This document shows, piece after piece, positions 23,359 through 36,990 of a stretch of DNA of 64,000 nt (positions are counted from its first letter, which is position 1; every line of letters starts with the position of its first letter). The DNA comes from Vitellaria paradoxa. Taxonomy: Eukaryota; Streptophyta; Magnoliopsida; Ericales; Sapotaceae. The stretch is from NCBI GenBank assembly GCA_019916065.1, contig CM034236.1, positions 52,604,690 through 52,668,689 on the forward strand, read 5' to 3'. A model generated the notes under the pieces. That model did not search any database, was not told the origin of the DNA, and saw only the letters and a list, made by a program, of their open reading frames with translations. Made by a program: the position numbers and the translations under genes.

Positions 23359-23535
23359 AAAAAAAAAAAAAAATACCATCCACAGAATTGTACCCTTCGA
23401 CTTGAGGTAGGTCCAATCAATGCCCTGCCACCCAGTGAAGTTTGCAAGACGCGCACCTCGATAATGCGCGCATTATTTGTCCTCCTCTTGCAAAGGTGTG
23501 ACCTCCATCTTATTTTTTTACCACTGGACCACACC
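23359..23535 (-). mobile_element. tRNA-derived SINE candidate
   Basis: On the minus strand it begins GTGGTCCAGTGGTAAAA, like a pol III box A (TGGTCCAGTGGT), with a weak box-B-like GGTCACACC about 35 bases later, and ends in a 15-base T run. Clear target duplications were not found, so the boundaries are approximate. Confidence 0.5.
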
Positions 23536-23671
23536 AAGAGCAGATTACTAGCCTTCTAATTATGCCAAGGAATGAAACTCCAATGGTTGCCAGTGGGGTT
23601 CAGTTCATTGCTAATTCAGTGAAGTGTTTATGGTCATGGACTCGTGGATTCAACTTTGAGACCCCAAACTA

Positions 23672-23786
23672 ATACAGAAGAATCAGCACCGAAGATATCA
23701 GAAATATTGAGACAACAAAAACAAAAATTCCGAACAAATACAGAAGAATCAGCACTGAAGATATCAGAAATATTGAAACAACAACA
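23672..23786. repeat. Two-copy direct repeat, about 66-bp spacing
   Basis: ATACAGAAGAATCAGCAC and GAAGATATCAGAAATATTGA occur twice in the same order. The copies differ at a few bases. No function is evident. Confidence 0.8.
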
Positions 23787-25395
23787 AACAAGATTCTACC
23801 AATGAAAAGAGCAGTGCAATTTGTGCAACAAAAAGAATTTTGGAATTAACATGGCAAGTCAGGTACAAACCCTATGCTGCATGATTGTTCCTCTTTACCT
23901 CCAGTGCCATTGTCTACTCCTGACAAAACTGCAGATGGATATAGAAAAAATTTAACTACTCCAGCAACTCAAGACCAAGCCAATAAAATTTGTTGGGACA
24001 ATGAGACCACGAACAAGACTAATTGGCTGAAGAAAACCAAAGAATTTTATTATGAACAATCAGTGGATAACAAAGACAAACTCTCACCGAACTTTCTATC
24101 TCTCTGCCTCTCTTTGATTTTCACGTCACCCCACGCACCCACAACACACTCTCAGCTCTCTATTTATAGACAAAACGTTAAACTAACAATGAACAACTCG
24201 GGGCATTAAATGCCCAATCTGGTGAAGTCAAAGTCGGTGCTGAAAATTTCGGAAATTCCAATGCCGGGCTGCACACCTTCCAACGTTGGTTTGACACTTG
24301 AGGGTTTCTTCAATCCTTCTTGATTCTTTCAGTTTCTTCCATGGTGTGGACATCTCACAGCAAATTTTCTGTCTCAAAGGAAAATGACACGATACCAATT
24401 CCCACCAGAAGAAGAAAAGTAAGATAACATAGAGACTCCCTCTTTAACCCAATTTTCTAAGTGGAAGCACATTTCATTTTCTTGTCTACTTCATACAGTA
24501 CCAATGATTTGAAGGGCGTAGGAGTTTTAACAAGATAGCTTATGAGAGACTTAAAAAAGTTTTACTAATGTTCTTATGGGCCAACTTCTTAGTCAGACAC
24601 ACCATGCCTAATCAATAACCAGATATAAGAATTAACTCCATAAGAATAAACACTGAGTTACCTAAGGCTTGACCAAAAGGCAAATCTTGCCCATACCTAA
24701 TACCTTATTGTTACCTCGTACAAACCCTAATAAACCTTAAAGTTCTGCAAGGCTAACTCAGGCCAAAAACAGCCATTTCACTGCTACCCCACGATAATTG
24801 TGGTCTTACAACTTGCAGAACAGTGATCCTCAAGCTAATTTTACTTCACCTCCTCCTCAGACAAATATATCAAATTTCTTAATTCTTCCTCATGCAAAAC
24901 TTCTGCAAAACCTTTATGCAGCTGACCAGGCACATTGCACCAAGATTTTTAAGTATTATTGCATTTGTTACAGCATTTTCTATACCTCGTAAGCCAAAAT
25001 GCCTGAACTAATATGCCCATGGTGTATGAGTTAGCCTAGATCATTTCAGAGGCCAACAACGATTGAAGAACGACCAAAGAAACAAGACAAAACCCCTTAT
25101 ACAATGAAGCAGAAAAACAAGCTTGGTTATAAAAATAGGATACCTCCTTTACCCATAATCTACATCTAAGCAAACACTTCAGCAGGATTTAGAGTTGGTT
25201 TTGGCATGAACTATTTAAGAGCACATCCAATCTTCATGAGTGCTCCCTCCCATTTTCACAGGCACTCAAGCAAACATCAACAGGTTTTAGTATAGACATA
25301 CTCCTATGCAGAATTGGCCATTGACAGGTGGGAATATTATCCTCCAATGCATACCTGCATTTCTCTCCCTTGGAAGAGCAGACAACTCAATAGAT

Positions 25396-28300
25396 TCAAT
25401 TGCATGATGGTTCCTTAAGCTCACTCCCTGTGACCTTGTCAGACTCTCTCTGAACAGTTCCCCTTCTTTTCTCTAAATCTGCCTGCAAAATTAGCCAGAT
25501 AATGAAGGAACCAAGAAATCTGGCTGGGAGTGTAGGCAAATAACACAATGTATAAAATTGAATCGGTGGTGTGTCAGAATAACAAAAATTCTGAGTATCT
25601 TGGCCAAGGAGTGGTCAATTAGCAGATGAACTGGCTTGGTTTATTGTGGTTATCCAGCAAGCTTGTTTGCTGTTTGAGAGGCATATGGTTTAAAAATTAA
25701 AGCACTGTCTACGAATAAAGATTTGAGGCTTACCAATTTACATTTTAATTCAGAGATAACCTTCTGTCTCTGATTTGCAAAAAACTTCAGTGACTGGGAC
25801 GGGAGAAAAAAAGAATTAGGATTTAATTATTAAACAAATCCAAGTAAGTCAAAAACCACTAGATGACAAACGCAAGTTTACAACAACTACTAATGAATTC
25901 TGACATCATGAGAAAACAAGAATGAGCTTCACTTACTCCAGTTCTCTGCATTTCAAGAGACCTTTGCAATGCTTCTCTTTTGGTCAAAAGGTTCTGGGGC
26001 ACCAAATTTAAAGGCCGTCTGTAGTTTTTCCCACGATAAATAATGATAACATGACCTTCCTTCAGCTTGTCTACTGAAACTAATATCCCACCACTTTCTG
26101 CTTCAAGCCATTTTGCAGTGTAGATGACCTGGGAAAACAATCTCTGCATTGTAATCACCTTGACAATTTCTCTGTGCTTCCAATGCTGATGCAAACCTCC
26201 TATTACACCATCAAACACCCCACGCCTTCCTGAACCCAACAGTTAGAGACATGAGAACTGGAAAACAATCTCTGCATTGGTAAACGGTTGAAAGTCACAA
26301 CTGAAACCATAGTTTAGCATCAAATATGGGCAATCTGCAACTCAGCCTGCAAGCAACACAACTCAAGGGATTTGAGTCATCCCCGAACCCAATATCAAAG
26401 ACAGAATCACTTTACAACTTTCAAATACCAATGTACTAATCCATAAAAGAATAACAACACAGAGACCTTTAACAGAAGACTGTGACAGTAAAATGCCATG
26501 AATTGCATCAATTAAAAACAGGACAAGAAAATTTCCTGCACATGATTGACACGCGTTTCCTTACATAATGAATTCGAGTGAAAATTTAAGAATAAAGTAA
26601 AATATAAAAAAAAATACGAGAACAGAAACAGGTCACTGATTAATGTATTCAGAGTTAGAATGGAGCAAGACAGATGCAATCTTCTCTGAGTAACTTTACC
26701 AAAAGGTCAAAATATTGATTGCATCAGTACCGGACATAATAAGAGGGTGGTTTGGAGAAGCGGTAAGGTTATTCCAATGCAACTTGGGAATTGAGGGAAT
26801 TGAGGGCTCAAACCCTGGAATCAGCCTTTTTGCTTGCAAAGGGTATGCTACCTACACTTGACCTTTCCCAGACCCCACAATGTAGGAGTTTTGTGCACTG
26901 GGTTGGCCTCTTTTTATCCATATCAGACATTAATGATCACAAAAAATGCACCAGTTCAATTGCAGATACAATACTGAGCAAATTATTCCAAAGAAAGACT
27001 TGAATTCACTGTACAAAGAGTATGATGGGAATAAAAAATTCTTACACTATAGGCTGAAGTAAAGAAAAAGTCAAATTCATATTAGATCTCATGACTCTCA
27101 TTATCTCGGTAAAGATTTCAGGAAACCATGAAAACATTGTGAGTCTGCATCTTCTAAAGAACAATGAGCTGCGGAGGGTGTGTGCATGTTCATGGGGTGG
27201 GATACTATAGATTGCTTCTGGCAGATATGGTGCAATTGAAAACAAAGGCAATGTAAGTCACATATAAAAAGATTACAGGGAAGGGAAACTGGGGATAGAA
27301 CACATCCATGAGTTACTGAGATTCAAATTCAAAGCACTGCTCCAGAAGCCTCTGCTTGTCAGCCTAAAAAGAAGTTCCCTAACTACGAAAAGTGTCTGGC
27401 GGATGGACGAATTCCAAAACCATGAATGATATGGAGCAGGTGGCATACTGGTAGATCTCCTATTTGTTCCGGATCCAGCACAAGAACAATGCCTTGACAG
27501 ATTATAGAAGCACACAACAGAATTAGATTAACAAAAGACTAACGAAAACACTGATGTGCAACATATTGGAAACAATGGGTGAGGGAATCTACCCGTAAGA
27601 ACCAATGCCAATATTTTGTTAATCATAAACAAGGTTCAATTACATACCATCAGAAAAGAAAACCAATTAGGATGAATGTTAACCAAAGCAGCCTTAAACT
27701 GAATTTCTGCTTTCTATTATAACAAAAGCACATTTGCGAACATAATTAAAAAAATGAAAATAAAATCCAATTCTAAGACAAACAGAAATAATTAGACAAA
27801 TATCGTTACAGCCATGCAATCCTAATACTTAACCCCCCCCCCCCCCAAAAAAAAAACCACCGGAAGGAACTCGTTTTTAAGCCAGTGGGATAAGTTGCTT
27901 CTGTTGGTTAAATTTTGAATATTAACCTCAACAGAGAGAAGTAAAGTATATTACAGGGATTCCACAGAAAAAGAGCTTACTTACCAAGAACTAAACTGCT
28001 GTCCATCTTCAATCCTATTTTCCTAAAGCATTCTCTCTCCTCTTGTGTTATCATTTCCTGGTCTGCGTCCTGCTTAGCAGGCCTCCATGCAGAATTTAGT
28101 TTTACTAACTCCTTTGCTGACCTCTTTATCTTCATTTTAAGCTGCACAATGCCATATAATAAACACATAACAAATTTCTCAACAGAAGAATGCAAACTGA
28201 AGTAAAACAATAGCTTCAGTCTTACAATAAAAAGCTTCCGTTCTTGATTTCTCAGTTGCTTCTCTAGTCTTTCCTTTTCAGCTTCCAGTTGTAGCCCTTC

Positions 28301-30354
28301 AAGCTCCCTATCTTCAATTTTCAGGTGTACATTTTCTGATTGAATATCCTCAAATTCTGATAAAGTTCCACTTTTACTAGTTTTTACAGAAGATTCACCA
28401 GTCATATTAAAAGTTTCAATTGCATTCAGCCGGGAAGCTTCTTCCTGATGTTGGAATTTTTGCAGCTCCATTTCTCTCTCTGCCACTAGGTTGGTGACAC
28501 TGCAAGGAAGGAAGTCCTTACCTCTATAAAGAATTATAAGGAACTTGTTACGCAACAACAGAACTCCTCCTGTGAGATACTGCTGAAGTAAAACAGCAGC
28601 GCTTTGTAAGTTGCCTGTGAGTAATTTTTATTTTTATTTAGTTTTTGAAAATTAATTGCCTGTCAGCATGTTTCTTACAAAAAATGTCATAATCTGAGTA
28701 GCACAGACTTTTCTAGAAAGGTTCTATTTGTGCTGAACATTTTACAGGTACTCCTTGAACATATACGTAACTTGCACATTTTTTGATCAGCAAATATGCA
28801 AGTTACACGTAATAGTCCAATAGTTTAAGATGAATTTCTTTTTCTGTAAATATCACCAGAAGTTGGATAATGTGATGGAAACAATGAGTCAAAGTTCCTA
28901 TTCTGTTCTAAAGCAAAGATATAAATACAAAAAGGAAATACTTAGGGCTCGTTTGGAGTAAAAAAAATCTCCAAAAAACTCTATAAATCTCTAACAACTC
29001 CTCTACCTCTAATTTTCCTGCCATCACTAATTTCAAAAAATTTCAATATTTTGCTAAAAAAACAAAAAAATCTAAAAATAGGTTAATCGAATGTGTAAAT
29101 TTTTTATACAATCACATTCTTCGTGTCGAAAGCTTTCAAATGAGTACTATTGTCGCTATTTTTTTAACTTTTTTTTGAATCCGTGGGAACGGATTTGGAA
29201 AACCGTTCCCATGGTTTGCGATTTTTCGGAAAAAAACGGCGCCAAAATTAACCCCAAACCACATTTTATCTCAATTTATCTTATTTTTTCTTACTTCAAA
29301 CGAGCCCTTAATAAAAGTTTCACCAAAAGCAATTAAAGACCAGAATAATTGGGAAACTATGTGGCAGAAATTCATTGAAGGAAGCTCTACAAATGTTAAT
29401 TTCATATCAGAATGAGTAAAACAGGTTGACCAGTAACCCAGCCACTGAAAATGTTTAATGCCGGTTAAGTTTTGATAACTAATGCACATCAGCAGATTTC
29501 ATAATCTTACCATCCTGCGGTATTGGAACATCTTTATGCCCACCTTCGAGAAGCACTGTAGCGTGCCACTTGACTCCAACCAACCCCCCCCCCCCCAAAA
29601 AAAAAAAAGATTCAAACCACAAGAAAACCAAACCAGCAACCACGAGGCTCAGAGCAACAAGTTGGTTGTCATGTGAAGGGCAATTGAGAGCCAAAATACC
29701 TTGTCCCTAGTTGCCCATTGAAAATGATTTTTCGAGGCCATCTTCCCTACAGAACAATCTTGTGCTACTCATGGCCATAATATGACTAGAAAACAGCTTC
29801 TACCAGGTAATGAATCTCATATATTTATAGCTTTACAAAACTTGCCTTGAGTTCATACGCCATTTGTGCATTATTTGTATTTGGTATTCCCCACTTCACA
29901 GCAATCTTCACTGTATGACATTTCTCCCACAATTTTAAGATAGCTGCAGCCAAGCCCTGAAGTTTTCTGTTTCTCCCTTTAAAAAATACAAGGAAAAATT
30001 ACTGAAAAGGATACTTACACGTGAATAAAGAAGAGAGTATTCATGCTTATAACTTGTTATTCATAGCATTCGTAGCACAGCATTGTTGACATCATGCATA
30101 ATGTTTCTTTACTGTTAATGGCATCACAGATTCATATGTGCCCAATATATACCCATTATTATTTTTTTCAATTTTTCTCACATTATTAAAAAAAAAAATC
30201 TCATCTTTCATTAAAGAAAATTCCTGCAGTGATTGTTGACATAGACACAATGATCATCTTTGGACATAGGCATGCTGATGGAAACAATCACTCCCGAAAA
30301 TGGCGTGCTTGTATAATTTTGAATACATTTATGGGAGTTCAATTGCATATTTTA

Positions 30355-30385
<31 letters not shown>

Positions 30386-33300
30386 GACAGTTGATGGTAA
30401 GATAGTGATGAAGATGCTGATCATGTATTTTACTTCTTAACACGGAATGCATTAAACCAATGTGTCTTTGCATAAGTATTAAGTAAACAAAGGTGAAACC
30501 TTTCATGAGTATACAAATTTGTCAGACAGATCTACAACAGGACTCATATTGCAACTTTCCAAATTCCAACATGTTCTTCAATAGAGTATGTATTCAATAA
30601 CATTAAACAAAGCAGACTTTCTATAAGTACCAACTGAGAGTCAAGCATTGATGGACACAGGTGTTATGTCCAACATCAAAATTTGCAATAGGGAGACATG
30701 ACAAATTGTTAAATAATTTTTGTAGGAAGGTTAAATAATTTTTGTAGGAAGGCAGTTCTCAGAATTAAAATGTACATGCATGCAACCACAACAATCATTG
30801 CCACAATATAGCAAGCTATCATTTATTAAGATGCAAGTTATTAAGGTGACACTAAAGAAGAAACAATCAGTTGAATACTACTTGCCTTCAATTTTCAGCT
30901 TGTTCAAATTTGAAGAAAAAATTATACCAAGTTATCTTTTTACAGTAACATCATACAGTTGACAGGAAGCAAGGTAGGCACCTAGGACGAAATGAGTGGG
31001 TAATGGGCGAGCAAGCTTCCTCAAGTATGTCAGTTCATCATCTGTCAGCTTTGCCCTAGCATGAGGCGGGCAAAGCCTAAATGGAGGCTTGAAACCAGGA
31101 ACCACTTCAGGAAGCAAGTCTGCATCTACTGGCAAAGGCTTTGGCATCCACCAGTCAATGAAGCGAGGTCCTAGGCCATCCAATAATCTATCAGCTTCCC
31201 GTTCATACAGAGACCCATTTATTGGCACAGTTTCCATTTCACCATCATTCCTGCTCATCCTTCCATCTACGGTACCTGCATCTGATTTTATTAGAAGAGT
31301 AATGTTTTGCAACTTATGACCATTGAAATTCAAGGAAGAAGTTTCTTCACCTCCAGAAAAACTTGCATGCATCTCTGAATGTGTTTTCAATCCTAATCGA
31401 TAATTACATCCTCTATAAACAACAAGTGCATCTTTCTTACTCCATACAACTAAGCCTCCTGTCTTGGTCTGCTCAATGATTGAAAATAACAAAAGTAACT
31501 GTCAGAAAATTTTTAAAAGCAAACGGGAAAATAAAATCATATGATGGAAGCAACTTAGAAGTAGTTATTGCTGAACAGTATGAAGTAAGTCATTTTTTGT
31601 TTGAAAATGAGGGATTTCGACCAAAGAAATGAGACAGTGCGAAGGCGAGGGCATTTGGAGGCAGAATTGGCATGAGGAACAGGATTCAACGAGACAAAAA
31701 AGTCACGTTCAAACTCCAAATGCAAAGTAAGTTTGAAACTTTGACGTAATAAGTTGCAATGAACCACGGAATTACAAGGTTATAAACAAAATAGCATCTC
31801 AATTCAAAAAAGAAAAATTAGCATTTGGAGACCATACGGGCCAAATTGGGGAAAACAAAATCCATGAAAACAAAACTAAAGAATATTAAGATGCACACCT
31901 TAAGCTTTTCGGTTTAGTAATTTATTTTTTCTTGCTGGATGTGAGCCTAAAGCTATTACACCGAAACTGGCACTGTACTTAACCAGAAGGTGTTTGCATA
32001 AATAGTGTTTCTCAACCTCTAAACAGCAGCCACATTTCCAAAGGAGGAAACTAAAAATTTGCTATTTCAGACATGGTTTTATGAGAAGAAAACAATGTTG
32101 GATTGAGATTTTAATAAGTAATTCTTCCACCATGCAATGCCTGAACTTTTGGGTCTTGCTTGCAGTATTATGTTGAAAGACTAACTATATGTAGGAAATG
32201 AAACTTTAAAGAGAGAGAGAGATATATATATATAAAAAAAAAGACGCACTTGCACACACACACACACACACATTTTCTACTGTTCCAAGCCGTGCAGCAA
32301 CTTTAAATAAAAAAAAAAAAAAAGGCACGTTTCATCTAAATGCCAGCTCACACTTCAGTCACACAATGCTATATTGGAATTTGCAGCAAATACAAATAAT
32401 GCTCTGTCTTTCATATTCTGATTTGACAATTTAGAATTCCCCAATAAGAGTTCTTCGGCAAAATATAGACTTCAACAACACGGCTCATCCTAGTTCATTA
32501 ACCTTCAAGTTTCATGTCTCTATAACTTTCTTTCTACTTTCATTTTTGTTTTCTTTCTCAGCATACAACAAGTAAACCTAAGAAGTCTCAATTGAAGAAC
32601 AAAAGTATCCATTCACAGCATTCTAGGTCTAAGAAAAAACGAACAAAATATACCTCAACAATTTCTCTTGCTCTGTCCATGTTCCGACACAATGGAAGAT
32701 CGAATTTCAGCATAGCAAGCTCCTTGTCCTTCCAAATCAGACGAATCTGGTCAACAACAGCTTGAGTCACCCCAGTTTTCTTAACCTTGACCCACTTCCT
32801 CATCCTTGCAGCCTCATGCCTCAACCGCTTAAGCAGCTCACCATCAAGACTCAACTCAGCAGCAGTGATCACCTTCTCTTTCTTGATTCTCGGAAACACA
32901 AGCCTCTCATCCCCCTCCCATGGCATTTTCCGTCCAAGCTTCGAATTCTCGCCCTCACCCGATTCTCCTAAGGAAAAATCAAATTCACTTTCTTCTGGGC
33001 TCTTCTGGAACTTCTCTGAATCATGTGTTTCTTGAAGTTTCTCAATGCCTTCAAATATCACCTTCATCGCTTTCTTTCCTCTTGCACCGCTAACTTTACC
33101 CGTCAGTGACCGGTCGGGCTTTACGTACTCGCCATTGGCGGAGTTCTTCTTCTTTCTCGGTCGGGTTAGGTCCAAGACTTGATTGGGATGAAGAAGAAGG
33201 GGGCCTTTCATCCACGGAGCTGTGGGCATCTTAACAGCCGCTGGCTCCGATGAGAAGGAACAATCTTGGTCAGGAAACTGAATCCTGCCTTTCCCATTCC

Positions 33301-33523
33301 TATTGGTATTGCCTTTGTCATCGTCGTTGTGAGTAGTGGCGGCGGCGGCGGCGGAGGAGGTGGAGCTGAATGAGAGGGATTTGGAGGGTGGGATTGGTTT
33401 AGGGTTTCTGAAAGAATCGGGAATAATCGAGAGTGAAGTGGAAACAAAGTGATCTGAAATTGGAGTGGAGCGGTGAGGGAAACGGAGGAAGGTGTTCGAT
33501 AGAGAAGGAATAGTGGCAGCCAT
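25396..33523 (-). CDS. CFM3: CRM-domain chloroplast intron splicing factor, CFM3 type, eight exons
   Basis: Exons on the minus strand are 33523-32654, 31468-30982, 29976-29846, 28579-28226, 28141-27985, 26229-25937, 25793-25734 and 25482-25396. All phases agree and give 812 aa. I chose the ATG at 33521-33523 (MAATIPSLS). The Ser/Thr-rich N-terminus looks like a plastid transit peptide, followed by [10 protein letters not shown]. Three CRM RNA-binding domains follow: the first around [20 protein letters not shown] to [18 protein letters not shown], the second from [17 protein letters not shown] to [18 protein letters not shown], the third from [20 protein letters not shown] to [14 protein letters not shown]...YRGKNY. 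Each ends in the GGxxxx...YRG pattern. CFM3 proteins bind group II introns in plastids (and in some plants mitochondria) with CAF partners to promote splicing. Intron 3 begins with GC instead of GT (29845-29844, AAG|GCAAGT). Introns hold an Au SINE and a Tourist-like MITE. The gene appears intact. Confidence 0.93.
26750..26925 (+). mobile_element. Au-type SINE in a CFM3 intron
   Basis: The + strand contains the recognisable Au SINE order: a box-A-like start (GGAGAAGCGGTAAGG), TTCCAATGCAACTTGG, box-B-like GCTCAAACCCTGGAATCAGC, then CCCAGACCCCACAATG and GTGCACTGGGTTGGCC, ending in a T run. Flanks resemble degraded target duplications (GGACATAATAA versus AGACATTAATGA). It is antisense to the host gene. 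Confidence 0.85.
28945..29307. mobile_element. Tourist-like (PIF/Harbinger) MITE in CFM3 intron 3
   Basis: This 363-bp element has terminal inverted repeats GGGCTCGTTTGGAGTAA and, on the other strand, GGGCTCGTTTGAAGTAA. The trinucleotide TTA flanks it on both sides (28942-28944, 29308-29310), the usual target duplication of this superfamily. It has no coding capacity. Confidence 0.88.
30363..30383. repeat. 21-base G homopolymer after a T run
   Basis: A T run is followed by about 21 consecutive G within CFM3 intron 2. It is one of several such junctions in the window. Length is likely to vary between individuals or reads. Confidence 0.85.
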
Positions 33524-33890
33524 GAGTGGCACCAGTTGAGCACCCAAACAGATGTGTATAAAGAATTATCAATCGGCGCTCTCACTTCAGTCGGCTCAGA
33601 CGCTAACGGTTTGGCGGTTGAAAATCTTTCCAGAGCATCGCTCGACGGATACCGCAACCTCGCGTACGGGTACGGATACGGGTGCTGATACGACCCAAAC
33701 AATTCGGACTCCCTCGACAGTTTTTCTTTTTCTTTTTTTTCCTTTTTAATATTTCTTCCCCTCTTAAAAAATGAAGGATAAAGCACATATAAACTACCCT
33801 ATAGTTTACACCGTGGTTAAATTTACAATTTCGATCAAGGTATATTGAAATCCTACAGTTTCCGTTAGTGATTTACAATTTTATTATAAG

Positions 33891-34031
33891 GCCTGTTTGA
33901 TTGGCTAAATTTTGATAAAAAAGTATAATAAAAAGAGAAAGATGTAACATAAAGATAATAGGTGTTAAAATTTAATTGAAAGAAAATACAAAAAATGTGT
34001 TTTGGTAAAATTTGGTAGGCCAAACGGAACC
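33891..34031. mobile_element. Small MITE candidate with imperfect inverted ends
   Basis: The left end GGCCTGTTTGATTGGC and, on the opposite strand of the right end, GGTTCCGTTTGGCC both lead into AAATTTT-containing sequence about 20 bases inside. The ends resemble Tourist-like elements, but the flanks do not give a clean target duplication. Confidence 0.4.
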
Positions 34032-34479
34032 ATAAAAGGAAGTGCAAATATAATTAATACTTATAATTATAACAATTGCTGCGAGACAAGAAAATATAGA
34101 AACTTGTATTGAATGATTATAAGATAACTTTGCTTCATAATTTTTATTTTTTCGCTTGTAAGAAATAAGTTCCACTTTGGTTATAATGATGGATTCAGCG
34201 GAATTTAATTTTATTTGATAATAATTTTTACTAATTTTATGTTTAGAATTAAAATAAGATTTTATAAGTTAGATTTCATTAAATTTCATCACTTAAATTT
34301 CTAAATTTTTATACTATTTGAAATTCAACCTGAAATAATAAGATTTGGTAAAAATTTATTTTATTTTTAAATCATATAAGTAAGTGGATAAATTTACCCT
34401 TATAATTCTTATTTGCTCTAATTTTTCTTTATCAAATTTAGCATCCTGATTAAATCAATTCAATTTAAGGTATTTTTTA

Positions 34480-36990
34480 TTTTGTAATTTTAAATTTAAA
34501 ATATACTAAGAGTTGGTATTTTGAAAAGAATTATATTTTTTTAATTTAATTAATATCAATAATTTTTAAATCATTTTCTAAGCTTAATTATTATTTAAAT
34601 ATTTTTCTTTTTGTTTTCAAAGTTAACTCCTAATATTTTGAAACACGAAAATTTTACAATAACGATGAATGCAAGTGGGCTCATTTTAAGAATATATTAA
34701 CTCATTTTATACTAGTGTTGACTCATACGATACACGAAATTATATAATATTTTTTAAACAAAATATAATTTTAAATATATTATAAAATATTTAAATAAAA
34801 TTGTATAATTTTAATAAAATAATTATTGAGTTATTTTTTTACATTTTTTTATTTGTGTTAATATTAGTGAGCCGATAAATTTGATTGTAGTTAAATTTTT
34901 CATATGAATATCAAAAGTTTATATTTTACCAAATTTTGATTTGGCCAAATCAAAAAAATTAAAATTTATTCTAAAATATATATTTAATCACAAACTTACC
35001 TAATCAACCTGATTTTTTTTAATTTCAAATTATTTGTTAATTTTAATTTTAATATATGTTTTTATTTTTTAATTCTTTACTCATTTTACAAAATTAGCTT
35101 GAGTTAAAAATACTATTAATGTTAATTTTATTAAGTTAATTTTTGACTAATTTTATAAAAATAACCCAAACTAAAAATATTATTTTTGCTAATTATATGT
35201 TGTAATTTATAAAAATAATTCAAATACTGAGTATTATTGATTAGTTTTTTAACTGATGGACAGCATGATTAATTTAATTTTAAAATTAAGTTTCAAAAAA
35301 AAATTTACTCTCTAGTCTAATTAATATTTAGGCACTTTCATGCCTAATTTATAGTAAGTAGTTTTTTTTTAATTGAAAATATACTAAGAGTTTTTATTAT
35401 AAGAAGAGTTAAATTTTTAAATTTAATTAATTTTCCTTTCAAGCATAATTAATAATTTAAATATGTAAATTTTGCGAGTATAGTTAACCAATATTGAGAA
35501 TGTTGCACGAAATTTATAAGTGAGTTCTTTTTTGAAACCCATGAATTTATTTATATGAAATTGATAAGTGGGTAATTTTTCGAAACGCAAGTGAATCCCT
35601 TTTGGATTTAAAAATCAAGCAAATGGGTTACTTTTAAAAACTCATGAGTTCTTTAAAAATTTAATAAAATAACATGACACAATTTTAACGCTTTTATAGG
35701 TAAAAGAAAAAGGTAGAGTTGTAGTATTTTAGCGATGTGGGACAAAAACGCAAAAGTTTTATAGATGAGAAGAAAAGAAGAGAGAATTAAAGAATTTTAA
35801 AAATAATTAAAAAATTTATTAAAAAGAACAAAGTGAAAGAGAGAGTAAAGAAGCATCCACGTAGAATAAGAGTGAGGAAAAAGAAGAGAAAGAAACTACA
35901 TTGTTTCAGTATTATAGTATAAATGAAAAGAGGAGAGATAAAATATATATTTTTAATATTAGATATAGACAGATAATATAAATTTATAAAATAACTCAAA
36001 TATTGAGCATTTTTAATTGGTTAAAAATTATCAACATGACCAACTTAAATTTTAAATTGAAAAATTTCTTAAAAAAATTACTCCCAAGGTTAAATAATAT
36101 TTTGATATTTTTTTATTTTTAAATTTAAGACATAATTAAGAGTTTATATTGTAAGAGAAATTATATTTTTAAATTTAATTAACATTTAATATTTAATAAT
36201 TTTTAGAAAAGAATCACTCTCAATACTCATTTTATTCAAATATATATAAAAATAAAAAAGTTGAATGCTGGATTGAGAGAGTGCCGCATAATATTCGATA
36301 ATAATTTTTTGATTGTTTTATAAAAATAACTCTAATAAAAAATAAAGTACATACTTTATAAAATAAAATAAATATAATCAATGTCACCAATTTAAATTTA
36401 AAATTAAAATTTAAAAAATAACTCCTTTTGAACCTAATTAATATTTCTATATTCTTTCATATTTTTATATTTTAAACATTTTAAGATGAGAGAAATAAAT
36501 AATTATTATTTAAGAATTTTTTTATTTGTGTTTTTAATTTAATTTAATTTTTATTTGTATTTTTAATTTAATTATTAATGTATTTTAAATATATAAATTT
36601 TACAACTCATGAATTTACTCAAATTGAATTTATAATTAAGTAGATCCCATTTTCAAAACCCAAGCAAGTGGGTCCTTTTTTTTTTTTTTTTTGAAACTTG
36701 TGAGTTCCTTAATGCATTTAAATCATATGCCATAATTCTAATAGTTTTATACAAAAATGAAAAAGTGAAATTGTAATGTTTTAGTAATGTGGGACAAAAA
36801 CAAAGATCTGTGAATGAGAAAAGAAAAGAAAAGAAAATGAAAGAATTTAAAAATAATTCAAAATTTTGCATAAAAAGGAAAAAGTGAAATGGAGAGGAAA
36901 GAGACATACTACGTAAGATGAGGATAAAAGAGAAGAGAAGAGAGAAACTGTATTGTTTTAGTATTATAATATATATATATATATATATAT
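34480..36990. repeat. Large degenerate direct-repeat array
   Basis: Ordered blocks recur: a GATGTGGGACAAAAAC-like block at about 35734 and 36786 (offset about 1052), followed both times by purine-rich AGAAAAGAAGAGA tracts and a TTGTTTTAGTATTATA-like block near 35899 and 36950. An ATACTAAGAGTT-like block followed by TTAAATTTAATTAA recurs near 34500, 35380 and 36130. The units have diverged with many indels. It ends in an (AT)n run at 36968-36990. No coding capacity is seen. Confidence 0.72.

Larger units (their letters stand above)
20859..25395. other. Intergenic region between LRK10L and CFM3 genes
   Basis: AT-rich, with an (AT)n run near 20908-20928, another at 21888-21905 and long T runs near 22433-22450. 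Embedded pieces listed separately are a kinase relic at 22198, a SINE candidate at 23359 and a short tandem repeat at 23672. Open frames such as 23874-24209 have no recognisable domain and were not called. The last few hundred bases are the 3' UTR of the minus-strand CFM3 gene. Confidence 0.55.

Noticed and set aside
25859..26239. Independent 126-codon gene on the minus strand
   Set aside because: It is exon 6 of CFM3 extended at both ends into introns; acceptor and donor are clear.
30602..30625. Short match (CAAAGCAGACTTTCTA) between CFM3 intron 2 and the ectodomain fragment near 307
   Set aside because: Too short and isolated to support a shared origin.
33208..33786. 192-codon minus-strand frame overlapping CFM3 exon 1
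   Set aside because: The overlapping frame starting at 33523 encodes the conserved CFM3 N-terminal region with correct splice phase. This one is a shifted frame.
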